From positions 4,340,001 to 4,404,000 of the forward strand of contig NC_079973.1 in the NCBI RefSeq assembly GCF_029852145.1: a stretch of DNA of 64,000 nt, read 5' to 3'. Below the pieces are notes generated by a model. The model ran no database searches, was not told where the DNA came from, and saw only the letters and a list, made by a program, of their open reading frames with translations. This document shows positions 12,801 through 23,210 of this stretch, piece after piece (the stretch's first letter is position 1; every line of letters starts with the position of its first letter). This stretch comes from Microplitis mediator. Lineage: Eukaryota; Arthropoda; Insecta; Hymenoptera; Braconidae. The position numbers and the translations under genes were made by a program.

Positions 12801-14948
12801 TATAGTAAAGCCCGATCATGCCCCGAATCAGAATCTAAAGGAAAATAGACTTCTAGAAATTCCATACTCCAATAAGTCATTTATACAAAATCGAAAATTT
12901 ATAAACAATTGACCATATCTATAAAAAGATTTCTTTTGAGCTCCGGCCGTAGTAAAATTGACAGAATGTTTATTTAAATTTTTGTTTGGTAGTCGACACG
13001 GTCCGGATTTACGATGACACCATAGCATGGCAAGCAACAATAATTTCTCCGGGTAATTAATAATTATGATGGCTTTATAAACTTTTAGAATCTGGAAAAT
13101 GAAATCCGGGATCGGGCCGGAACTAAAAGACGAACATATCACAATACTGTATATAAAATTCACCCTGGAGGTGAAGGACAAAAACGTAGGCCTGTTTATA
13201 TTGTTGTTGAAGGTGCGACGCCAATGTTGACGTTTTATGAGATACTGCAACACTCTCATAGACATTCTGGTAATTTTTCGTTACTTGCATCCATTATTTA
13301 TAATTAACTCTAATCGTTTGAACATGGGTCGTTTGTGTCCACATATTCTTCTGAAAACAGCCTACATGCCTCCGAATTTCGATGAAAAAGGGATTTTTGG
13401 GGCTGGCAACAACTCTGTCGCATAGTTAGAAGTTTAAAGAAGACCTACGAATTTATTAAGATTTTTCCTTACAGAAGCGCATAGTTAAATAAGCGCCGGC
13501 CGCTAATGACCCATGTTCAACGTTTACGGATGCTAAAAATAGAGACACCGGATTAGGGTTGATAATAATTAATTCGTAGGAAATAGGACCAAGAGTAGAA
13601 AAATTATAGTTTTTAGTGCAAGAATAGAGCCCTCGTATATTGTGTGACAAGGGATGAAACAAGACGATTTCAGACTAGGGTGAGGTTGGCTACCCGAGCC
13701 GCAGGTGAGGGCTGACATCACCCGCAGTCTGAAATCGTATTTTACCCTGGAGTCACACACTATATTTTCCATGATTACCTGCATCGAAACTTTAAGATTC
13801 AGTGTCAGCAGCCAATCAGAAACAAGTTAATTTCAAGCCGATGATGCGGAGAACTGTTAGAGAATGAGAAATGTGATTTACAGTCACTTATTAAATAGTA
13901 AATAAGACAAAAATATTATTTCCACTCATTTTTTATTAATTTTATTTGGTCAATTAGAACTGTCACTTAAAAAATGAAACGAGTAAACTGAAGTGACAAG
14001 TAAACAAATGAGAGTAATAAGGCTGCAAATGAACATTAAATATAACAAACACCGGGCAGAAACAATTGTGTTTCTTCCCAAGGGAAAAAACACGCATGTT
14101 TCTGTCCGCTGTATGAGGGTATTTTTGAATTACGAATTCGCTAGCAGTTGTTTGCAGCATCGGCTTGAAATTAGCTTGTTTCGACGGGCTGTAGAGACAC
14201 TGAAACTTCAAGTTTCGATGCTGGTATCATGAAATACGATTATAGTTTGCACTGTATTAATTAAAACTACTTGTAATAAAGTAATTACAATTATAGATAC
14301 CGAAGTTTACAGTTTCTACCACTAAATTTGAAGGGTTGAAAACCTGTTTGCTCTTAAGGACTGACAAGAATTCATGTAGGGTAAGAGTACCAGTACCCAG
14401 CCACTTCATGTTAAATTATATCTATATATATTTTGAGCCAACGTTAAAGTATATGACCGGCTGGCTACTGGTTAGGGGCTGGGTACTGGTGCTATTACCC
14501 TAATATAATATTGTAATTTTTACATTTTCGTAGAGGGACTTTACCGATATTTGAATCTGTAATTTTTTCCACTATTTTTATTTCCATGTACGAATTAATT
14601 ATTCTTCCGGTAATTTATTTAAATTAAATACCATAATTAATATAATAAATAAACAATTTTTTTCCATAATTCAGATACGTATAAAAATAATCGGGTTCAA
14701 ATAATTGCTGCCTTTTATAAAACTCTTCAGAATATTTTAAATGACAATGCGGAATGTCGTGATACCTGTGAATTAGTTTATTATAAAGGTATTTTACTTA
14801 TTTTATTATTATTTATATCAATTATTTATTGTTAATAATGAATTATTTTTAATTGACAATTTTAGATTATGATAATAATGGCACGAGAGTTAACATTGGA
14901 GAAATTTTACTCGATAGAATTCGAAAAGATGCTCCACATTGTTGTTAA
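9853..14948 (+). CDS. Sting: STING, cyclic-dinucleotide sensor of innate immunity
   Basis: This is the ER-membrane receptor for cGAMP and other cyclic dinucleotides; in insects it signals to NF-kB (Relish) and autophagy. Nine exons: 9853-9858, 9962-10148, 11829-12019, 12169-12279, 12355-12487, 12551-12708, 13089-13269, 14675-14788, 14866-14948; 387 residues. Four membrane segments lie in exons 2-4 (about residues 28-50, 65-87, 108-123, 146-165). The ligand-binding domain starts in exon 5 with SYYYGYLR. Residues matching human S162, Y167, R238, Y240, E260 and T263 are all present (here S191, Y196, R277, Y279, E303, T306), within DRAGTKRRTYHNTVYK and VEGATP. The protein ends ...KDAPHCC without the vertebrate TBK1/IRF3 tail. 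The six-base first exon is the weakest part: an in-frame ATG at 9953 overlaps the exon 2 acceptor and could start an unspliced form. Confidence 0.92.
10230..10385. mobile_element. Truncated piggyBac-like MITE in STING intron 2
   Basis: TTAA followed by CCCTGCGTG, then CGAGACACGG...GGTCTTTTAGAGAGCAGTC, matches the complete 173-bp element at 22041-22213 in reverse orientation. The right terminal repeat is not seen here. Confidence 0.55.
10394..10779. mobile_element. MITE made of AATTAAA/GAATT repeats, STING intron 2
   Basis: The ends CCCTGATTAAACAACTGAAT and its complement (CAGCTGTTTAATCAGGG) bracket 386 bp. The interior repeats variants of CAGAATTAAAACGAATTTAA many times, unlike the flanking sequence. 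Confidence 0.65.
10793..11012. mobile_element. 220-bp MITE with about 48-bp terminal inverted repeats, STING intron 2
   Basis: The left end is TTACACGCAGA...TACCC..AAAGTTTG.TAC; the right end is its imperfect reverse complement finishing TCTGCGTGTAA. There is no coding capacity. Confidence 0.65.
11615..11754. mobile_element. 140-bp MITE, 'GGGTAAGAGCACCAGTACCC' family, copy 1
   Basis: Terminal inverted repeats of about 35 bp start GGGTAAGAGCACCAGTACCC and end with the complement, flanked by TA at both sides (11613-11614, 11755-11756). Further copies are at 14379-14500 and, degraded, 37566-37685. TA duplications point to a Tc1/mariner-type origin. Two of the three copies are in STING introns. 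Confidence 0.8.
13630..14240. repeat. Dispersed repeat A in STING intron 7
   Basis: The block begins GTGTGACAAGGGATGAAAC and includes TGGCT...GACATCACCCGCA, CATGATTACCTGCATCGAAA and AGTGTCAGCAG. It is related to inverted copies at 34700-35395 and 38763-39390. A reverse-complement partner of the CATCGAAACTT...AGTGTC segment lies at about 14193-14235, so this copy is itself foldback. Short ORFs through it match no protein family. Confidence 0.65.
14379..14500. mobile_element. 'GGGTAAGAGCACCAGTACCC' MITE, copy 2, STING intron 7
   Basis: 122 bp, with ends GGGTAAGAGTACCAGTACCC and the matching complement, flanked by TA at both sides. It is slightly shorter than the 140-bp copy at 11615-11754. Confidence 0.75.
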
Positions 14949-17135
14949 ATAATTAAAATTAAGTAATAAAACAGGGTAAATTTGAAATTGTAAGTGTGAT
15001 ATTAAGTAAAAAAATATTTTTTTACGTACTCAGTGGTCCAAAGAAGAGTCTGAATATTTTTTTAAGGTTTAATGAGTACAAAAAAAACATTTGATTGAGT
15101 ATTACTATTTTTATATATCGCTACAATTTTTTTAATCGTTGTTTTTTTTTTTTTATTTATCATTAGAGTAAATAAATTGACACAAGAGTGAGCGAAACAT
15201 TTAAAAAATAATTATTTATCACACTACAGAATATTCAACATTTAATTCAAAATTTCTCGCTATTTATTGCCCATATATAATTAAATTTTTCATCAAAAAT
15301 GTCTGACAATTATTTTTAAAAATTATTGATAGTAATAATTTTCGACATTTCCATAATATAAATCACTAAAAATTGATATGTGCAACTAATTATGTATGAA
15401 AATGGCAGGATAAATAATCGGTTGACTTACAATACATTAAAATTGTCGAAAAAAATGACATTTAATTACAATTTGCTACAGCAGATAATATTAGAACCTG
15501 TTTAATTATTATTAATAAATATGTATATTGCATAAGTGATACGAGGTACACAATAATTTAAGATTCATACAAACTAATCAGGGGCCTTACACTTTTATTT
15601 TTTTCCAGCCTTTCAATCACCAATAATTTAAGCCCGCCTTTTTTTTAAATATTTATTTTGCCGAGCGCTCTATAATTTTTTTAAATATTTATGATCCTGA
15701 AGTTTGACAATTAAAAATTTTCACATCAATTACAAAAAAAATAAAATAAAAAAATGCACATGTAGAAAATTAAAAAAACTATAAGTGCAATTTTTTTAAA
15801 TATTTTTTTTTTTTATAACATCGTTTTGAAAAAAATCCAAAAATTATTAAATGCCGGATAACTTCAGAATCATAAGTATTTGCATACTAAAATGTTTAGG
15901 AAAATTTTTTTTTGATACAATATTTACACAGTCGACTTTTCTTCTCAATTTGTTGCATATGGACTCACTTATTTTAAAAATGAAAAAGAAAAATAAAGTA
16001 AAATAAATAGAAAAAAAATTCTAGTGTGAATGTAGCAGACATTAAATTTAAAGTTATTAATTTCCTCTTTTTATTTTAAATTTTAAATTTGTCTGATGTC
16101 TTCTACATTCATACTCGTGAAAAATGAACATTAAAATTAAAAAAAAATTATAATAATGGATGAAATAATAATTTTTTATCAGGATAATAAATTTGAATGT
16201 CTACTGAATAGTTTAAAAAATTTCTTTTAATAAATGAAAATAAATAAATGAGAATACAGAGGTGATAAATTTAAATAATATAAATTATGCTGACGCGTTA
16301 TTTCTCTCTCTTACTTTCTTTCACTCATTCTCGCTTTCATTTTCTCTCTTAACTGTAGACAGATCTGTAGTCACAATAATTATTATTATGTATGATTAAT
16401 TAATTATTTTTTGATGTTCTCAGTTTTATCATTAAACATTATCAAATACAGGTTGTACATTAAAGTATTACGATGGTTAAATTAAGACCAATTGCGTGTC
16501 CAGCCACCGAGTTTGAGATCAATACTGGGACAAATTGATTAATTAAATAATTAATTAACCGTTTTGTCATGCAACGTCATGTACACATATGTGTACTTAT
16601 TTTATTAAATCTAATTTTTATTTTTTATTATTAAGTACGCAATGAGACATATTTTACTTGTAATTAATTAATAAATATTATAATAGATTTAATTTTTAAT
16701 AATTATTTAAAAAAAAAAGAAAAATTACTTGAGTTTTATTAATTAATTTTTTTTTTAATTTGTTTCATGGACCATTTGATTTATCAATTGGAGTATAGAC
16801 GAGACTTCCCAACCCAGTGAAAAAAATATTCTTTTACGGGTATAAATAATTAATCTGTTAATTATTAACAGCAAATAATTGCAATGCATTGAATTTATTT
16901 ATACGAGCTGTAATAATATTTTTGTATTAGGGGATAACAAGTCCAGGGCAAAGTGAAGTAAAACTTGTATTGACATTCCGATCTTTGTTCAATGAGAAAT
17001 ATCCCTGATTAAGAAAAGTGATTTGATTTTTTAAAAATTTGAATATTTTTAAATCTTTCCGAACTCGCAATAAAAATTACAAAGTGTTTGAAGCGATTTA
17101 AAAAATTTTTTAGAGATTGAAAGCTGTACGTAAGT

Positions 17136-17500
17136 ACCCAAGTAACACAGGGACAACTTAAAGATGCCTTTTAAAAAGATGTCAATTTTTTTTTGGTCTC
17201 AAAGCCAAGTTTTTTTATGTAAATAAGACATACAGATGTTAGTCCTGGTCATAGGAAATTTGGGTTTTTTTTTTCCGTCTCAAAAAAGTCATTTCAATTA
17301 AAAAATCTTTGAGTTGACTTATTTGACATCTATTTGTAATTTAATTTTTGACGTCACTTGTGTTAAGTTTTTTAACCAGATATTTTTTGGTGACATAAAT
17401 TTCTGATCGTTTTGTCAACATTTTGGTGTCAACGATAATTTAAAAAACAGCCTCAAAATTTTTATCTTATAGATGTCAAAGCCAAGTGTGCTACTTGGGT
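17136..17500. mobile_element. MITE, 'ACCCAAGTAGCACA' family, tandem copy 1
   Basis: 365 bp bounded by ACCCAAGTAACAC and GTGTGCTACTTGGGT. The interior shares AAATAAGACATACAGATGTT and TTCTGATCGTTTTGTCAACA with the copy at 8410-8965 and with its neighbour at 17518-17879. Confidence 0.75.
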
Positions 17501-17517
17501 ATTCAAAAAAATTGATT

Positions 17518-17879
17518 ACCCAAGTAGCACAGAGTCAACTTTAAGATGTCTTTTAAAAGGACGACAAATTTTTTTTTGTCTCAAAGTCATCTTTTTTGGT
17601 ATGAATACGATATGCAAATGTTGGTTCCGGAGACAGAGACGAGTTGTATTGTTTTTCCTGTCTTATGTCAATTGAAAAGTCGTTTAGATGACTTATTTTA
17701 CGACTACTTGTAATTTACTTTTTGTCGTCACTTGTCTTAAGTCTTTTAAGTTGACATTTTTTCGGTGACATAAATTTCTGATCGTTTAGTCAACATATTG
17801 ATGGCTTGTCGACAAGTCAAAGAGTATTCTAAAAACTGATATCTTATAGATGTCACAAAGGCAAGTGTGCTACCTGGGT
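17518..17879. mobile_element. MITE, 'ACCCAAGTAGCACA' family, tandem copy 2
   Basis: 362 bp bounded by ACCCAAGTAGCACAG and GTGTGCTACCTGGGT, in the same orientation as copy 1 and only 17 bp away. The copies differ at many positions, so this is not a recent duplication. Confidence 0.75.
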
Positions 17880-19255
17880 ACTTTTGAATCTCTAAATCTC
17901 CATGAATCAAAATTTCAGTATAATTGAGTTATTCAAAAAAATTTGACAGTATTTGAAATTTTTTAAATTCTTCTGAATCTGTATAAAATCGAACTCGATT
18001 TATTATTAAGTGACTCAAAAGTATCTAAGAGTATTTCAAAAACTTTCAAATTTTCAAATCGTCCCGCCTTTCAACAATTTGAAAATTATACTCTTATTTA
18101 CTGATTAAAAATTATTGTAATTTAGAAAATTAAATAAAAATCTCTCCCCAAATTATTAAATAACGTGATTTTGAATTTTTCAAAAAAATTTAATACTGAA
18201 AAATTACGATTCCAAGTTTATGGTAAAATCAAAAATTTTTTTTTATTTTTTCAAATCGCTTTTCTTAATCAGGGACTGGAAGAGTATAAAAAATCAATTT
18301 ATTATGACGTTAACAAAAAAATATTAATTAAGTTTTGTCTTCAAAGTAATTAATTCAAAAGAAAAAATTTTTATTAATTAACATAATCACAAATTTTACT
18401 AGAAATTTTTTATTATTAAATTAGCAATTTATTGTGCTATTGGCACATAAACCAACCAATTAAAATAAATGAAAATATTTTAAGTATTTATCACGCACGA
18501 AATTTAATAAGTAACAGTATCATTATTATTATTTTTTTTTCTTTATAATTAAATTATACAAGATGATAAAGATATTATGATTTACTATTATTATAACAAT
18601 ATCACACATCATATACAATTGTGTATATTCCTTTTCTTCCTTTGCTATTTAAACAATTTCTTTAAATTATATACGTACATATATTTTAATATTTCGCACA
18701 ACCAAAAGATATACATAAATTTAAATTCAAATTTAAACATAAAATTTCAAATTTAAACTTTCAGATTCATTCAAATTTTAAACAAAGCCAAAAAAATATT
18801 ATAAAATAACATAATAATTTATTGAAACAGCCATTACTAGCACATCCCCGATCAGGTACATCGTTTATGATCGCTTATTAAATTTTTAATTTTATCATCA
18901 ATTTTTAATTTAAATTTTTAAGTGTAATTATTTTTGTCCTTCAAATCATACGTAGACACAAATTATATTAAATTTAAATAATTAGAGTAATTAATGATAA
19001 AATAATATTTAGTTACAAATAATTAAATTAAATTTCAACATCAGAATATCGGCCGGATAGAAACCCGTAGCTTTAAAAAAGGAAGCATATACATATTACG
19101 GGAAGAAATAAATTGAATAATTAATTTAAAAGTATCAATCTAAATTATTTTTACTTAATTAACTGTTTTTACGATAGTAATTATCATTATTATTATTTGT
19201 GCTTATAGGACTGTTTCGAATTTTTCGACTAGTCGGCCACAATGCAGGATTTTAA

Positions 19256-20037
19256 GGACATTTTCAGACAGTGCCCCACTTTTTTTAAATTTTCAAAGCC
19301 CAAATTTCAAAAGCGTATTGAAATTTAATACTGAAATTGGCCGAGGTCTAATAAGTTTTGAATTTTTTTAAAAATGATAAATTGTAAAAAATAAAATATT
19401 TGAAAAAATTTCACTGTTAGTTTTTTTAATTTTCTAGGTGTGCATTTTTTTTTTTTTTAATTTAATTGTTGAAAAAAGTCAGAAAATTGTCAATTGTCTG
19501 CTAACTTCTGGATCACCGAAATTGCATCAATTGGAGAAAAATTAAAGAATTAATTAAAAAGAGGACAAGTCAAACGAAATTTAGAAAATAAATTTCAGTA
19601 AAATCTCTGTAAGTTTTATAGTTAGAATTTTCAAATTTTTCAGGCTAAAATTAATTCAAAAAATTTGATTTAACTTCTAATTGATGACAACTGCAAGCAA
19701 TTTTTTTTAAATTCTATATCCCGGCAAAATTGCCATTTTTTCAATTAAGGTTCCAATTTTTTTTAATTAATTGATAAAATTTCGTGGTCCTGATTAGCAG
19801 AAAATTAAAAATTTTCAGATTTTTCCCAATAATTAAAAAAAAAAACTAAAAATATGCACATGTAGAAAATTTAAAAACTACAGGTGCAATTTTTGAAATA
19901 TTTTTTTTTTTATAATTTGTTTTTATAAGAATTAAAAAATTGACGTCTGCTAATTCCAGTATCTCAAATTTCAATTCGGATATGACAGTTGTCATTGAAA
20001 ATTTAAAAAAAGTGGGAGCACTGTCTGACTGCCCTTA
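19256..20037. mobile_element. Nested MITEs: CAGACAGTGCC element holding two ATGATxCTGAAG elements
   Basis: The outer ends are TTTTCAGACAGTGCC and GCACTGTCTGACTGCC. Inside are two copies of the ATGATxCTGAAGTTAGCAGAC family, at about 19338-19517 and 19784-19968. Outer copies elsewhere are about 400 bp, and the extra length here is explained by the two insertions, giving a relative age order. Confidence 0.65.
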
Positions 20038-20997
20038 AAAAAAAAAATATGATTGACTAATTGTCATGACAATGCTTTATATTTACAGATATGGAACGCA
20101 TGTATGGTTCTAATTATCACTGACTTGGCAATTATTTTATTTTTCTCTATTCTCAATTAATAACTAACTGATAAATTAAAAAATCAAATATGTTAATTAT
20201 ATCAACTCATCTTTAAATGACAATACAACCTTAGACTGATAAATGATAATGAACTGAGAAAAAAATGTTTTATTAATAAATGCGTTGAAGAATAAAGTTG
20301 TGATGAAAATGATAACTAAAATAAAATTACTACAGATGTAAATTGTCACGATAATGATGATAATTTTTTAAAAAGTTATCTTGTCAATTTGTGGATAATT
20401 TATTGCTGGAAGTGCGAACAGCTTGTTTTTGTTATGACATTTAGTACACTTTGTATGATGGACTAGCTTCGGAATACGAAATACGACTTTTATTAATTTT
20501 TTTATGCCGATAATTTATTGTTTTTTTTTTTTTCAAACGCTTCTGTTAAACTGTCATATTAATTGGACATTTTTTAACACTATTTTATATTTATTTTTAA
20601 GAAACAAAGGTAATAAATTTTAGATAAATAATCACATTTTTTTAAGTATTTGAAAAAAAACAAAACTATAAATTTACGAAATAAAAAATAATGTCAAAGT
20701 AATTAAATTTTTCTAATAAACAATTTATTATTTAAAATAAAAATAATAAAAAGTGTCCAATTAACATGAATTTCCCCGCCGAAAATAATGAGATAATTCC
20801 AAGATAATTTTTTTCTTTTTTACAATTTTATACAAAATTAATGAAATAAAATAGATATTTCATTACAAGTCTTATATCGGATAAGAACTAAAAATAAAAA
20901 AAAATAATAGTAATAATTAATAAACGAAAAACGAAATATGCTTACATTTTTGTTGCGCCCGGTGTCACAATTGGGAAAAAAAAATAAGTAAAGTAAT

Positions 20998-23179
20998 TTA
21001 AGCCTCGGTGGAGGCAACAAGAGAACCTTTAGGTGTGTAAGCCGTTGCATTAGGATCGAGATTAGACACAGTACATCCTGGACATGGACTCTCGGTGCTA
21101 CGCATTTTCGAACCACCAACGCGCACGTCATTGTTAAGCCGTAACTTTGACGTTGTATTGCTGGGTGCTGGACTGAATGTGTCTTGCGGCATCACTGCCA
21201 GATCTTGGGCAATTTTTGCTTTTAAAATTTCCATTTCTTTTTCATGTGACCTCATCATACCTTAATTAACAGATTAATATTCAAATTAATAAAACAAATT
21301 TTAAAAACGGTTGACCCTGGAGGCCAACCCCAAAACTTCCCGCTGTTTTCGAGCTCGAAAATATTATTATTGGTAAACTTTTAAGCTCTTAGAGCTTCAA
21401 AAAAAAGATGGACTAAAAAAATATATATTTTACATGATCCTGAAGTTAGCAGACAATTACAAATTTTCGAATTTAGTTTTTTTCAACAAATAAATTACAA
21501 AAAAAAAAAAAAAAAAAACTAAAAATATGCACTTGTAGAAACTTTTAAAAACTACAGGTACAATTTTTTTTTATGATTTATGGTGTTTAAAAGAATCCGA
21601 AAATTATCGGCCAACTTCAGTATCATACATTTCGCTGAAAAAAAAAAATCATTTTTCTCTGGCGGTATCTTTGAAAAAACTACCAATTGCACGCGTTCTG
21701 CGGTAATCGAAAGAGTTTGTTAAGACTTAGACTCGATCAACCTTTGAAACAAATTGGTCGAGCGATTTACGAGTTATGCAACAGAAAAAAAGATTTTTTA
21801 ATTTATATTTTCCGTATAAGTTGTAAGCTACTCGACCGATCGACTCTGAAATCTAATCTTCAAATCCATTGATTCGTTCCAAAGATATCGTTGAACAAAA
21901 AAATTTTACACACCTCAAAATATAGAGATCTTTTAAAAATCCGATTTTCGAAATTCGGAGCGAAACCAATAATTTACTTCTTTTTTTTTAAGTTTAAATT
22001 TTTATAGCGGGAAGTTCAAAATTAATAAATATTCTATTAACCCTGCGTGTCTATACTTTTTTAAAAAAATTCCAACAATATTAAACTTTTCACTTCGGCG
22101 ACTTCTGTGCCATGTATAGACACTTCAAGAAGTAATCTTTGAAAACTTGACTGTTCCCTAAAAGACCAAGTGCACATACCGTGTCTCGAAAAATATAGTG
22201 TACGCACGCAGAGTTAATTAAAAACAAAAAAAAACAAAAAAAAAAACAAATCATCTTCTTACTTTCTCTAATTTCAAGCTGACGTTTAGCTTCACCGAGC
22301 GCTGAAAATAGATCAAGTTTTATTCGTGTTTCTGCGCTCAAACTATTTTCCAGATGAGTGTTCTTTTCTTGGAGAGCATTTAGCGCACTGAGAAGAATTT
22401 CCGTTTCCCCGTGATTATCTTTACAATGCGTTACTTCTTTTTCCAATGATAAGAATCTATCAGCAAAACAATTCATCAGACTAATTAACATTTTACGTTT
22501 AACAAAATTAATTAAACATATTCATAAAAAAAAAAAAAATTACCTCTCTTCCTTCGTCTTTAATTCACGTCTTAAATTTTTAAGATCCTGCTCCATTTGT
22601 GCCCGCCGAGTTTTACACGCATCTGTACACTCTTGGCGTACAAGCGGCGGTGGAGGCGGTGGGATCGCAGATCGAGCCTCTTCAGCTACACGACGAGCTC
22701 GTCTTTCAGACACCAAGGATGCTTCGCACGCAGTACGTTGCCGACGTTCTTCAGCAATCCGTCTTTCCAACGACGACATCGTTTGTTTGTCTAATTGACG
22801 AGCCGTAACCAGCCCCTGAAGTTTATTCTGCAATTGATCATTATCATGTTGCAGCTGTTGCATATCACCTTTAGCTTGTCGCTCTCCAGTGAGCAGAATA
22901 TTTATTTGCGAACGTAAATCTTGTTCACTTTGTCGACTCGACTGTAAATCCGATTTTAAACGTTTTATGTCAGACTCTAGTTTGCGACAATTAATTAGCC
23001 TCTGGCAATATTCGTCTTGTTGTTTTTGATGATCACTTATTGTTGTGTCCGGGATAATATTTTTACTCTGACGACCTTTACGTTCCCGCTGATTGTGTTG
23101 CACTGCTGTCGTCGTTGTCGAGTCACGATTTTCTTTAACGTTATTGTTATTGTTATTATTACTACTATTATTATTACTA

Positions 23180-23210
<31 letters not shown>

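Larger units (their letters stand above)
14949..20997. other. Repeat-rich intergenic interval, STING to macoilin
   Basis: Six kilobases hold no ORF or exon chain I can support. Visible content: STING 3' flank; an ATGATxCTGAAG MITE at about 15690-15880; a GTGTGAATGTAGCAGAC element at about 16020-16130; two tandem ACCCAAGTAGCACA elements (17136-17879); a nested element at 19256-20037; otherwise low-complexity AT sequence. The short ORF at 18165-18353 is AT-rich chance reading. Confidence 0.6.

Noticed and set aside
12828..13265. 145-codon minus-strand ORF across STING exon 7
   Set aside because: Opposite strand of a coding exon with clear STING similarity; no independent support.
13456..14232. 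Several 60-80 codon ORFs in STING intron 7
   Set aside because: They lie in a dispersed repeat on both strands and match nothing.
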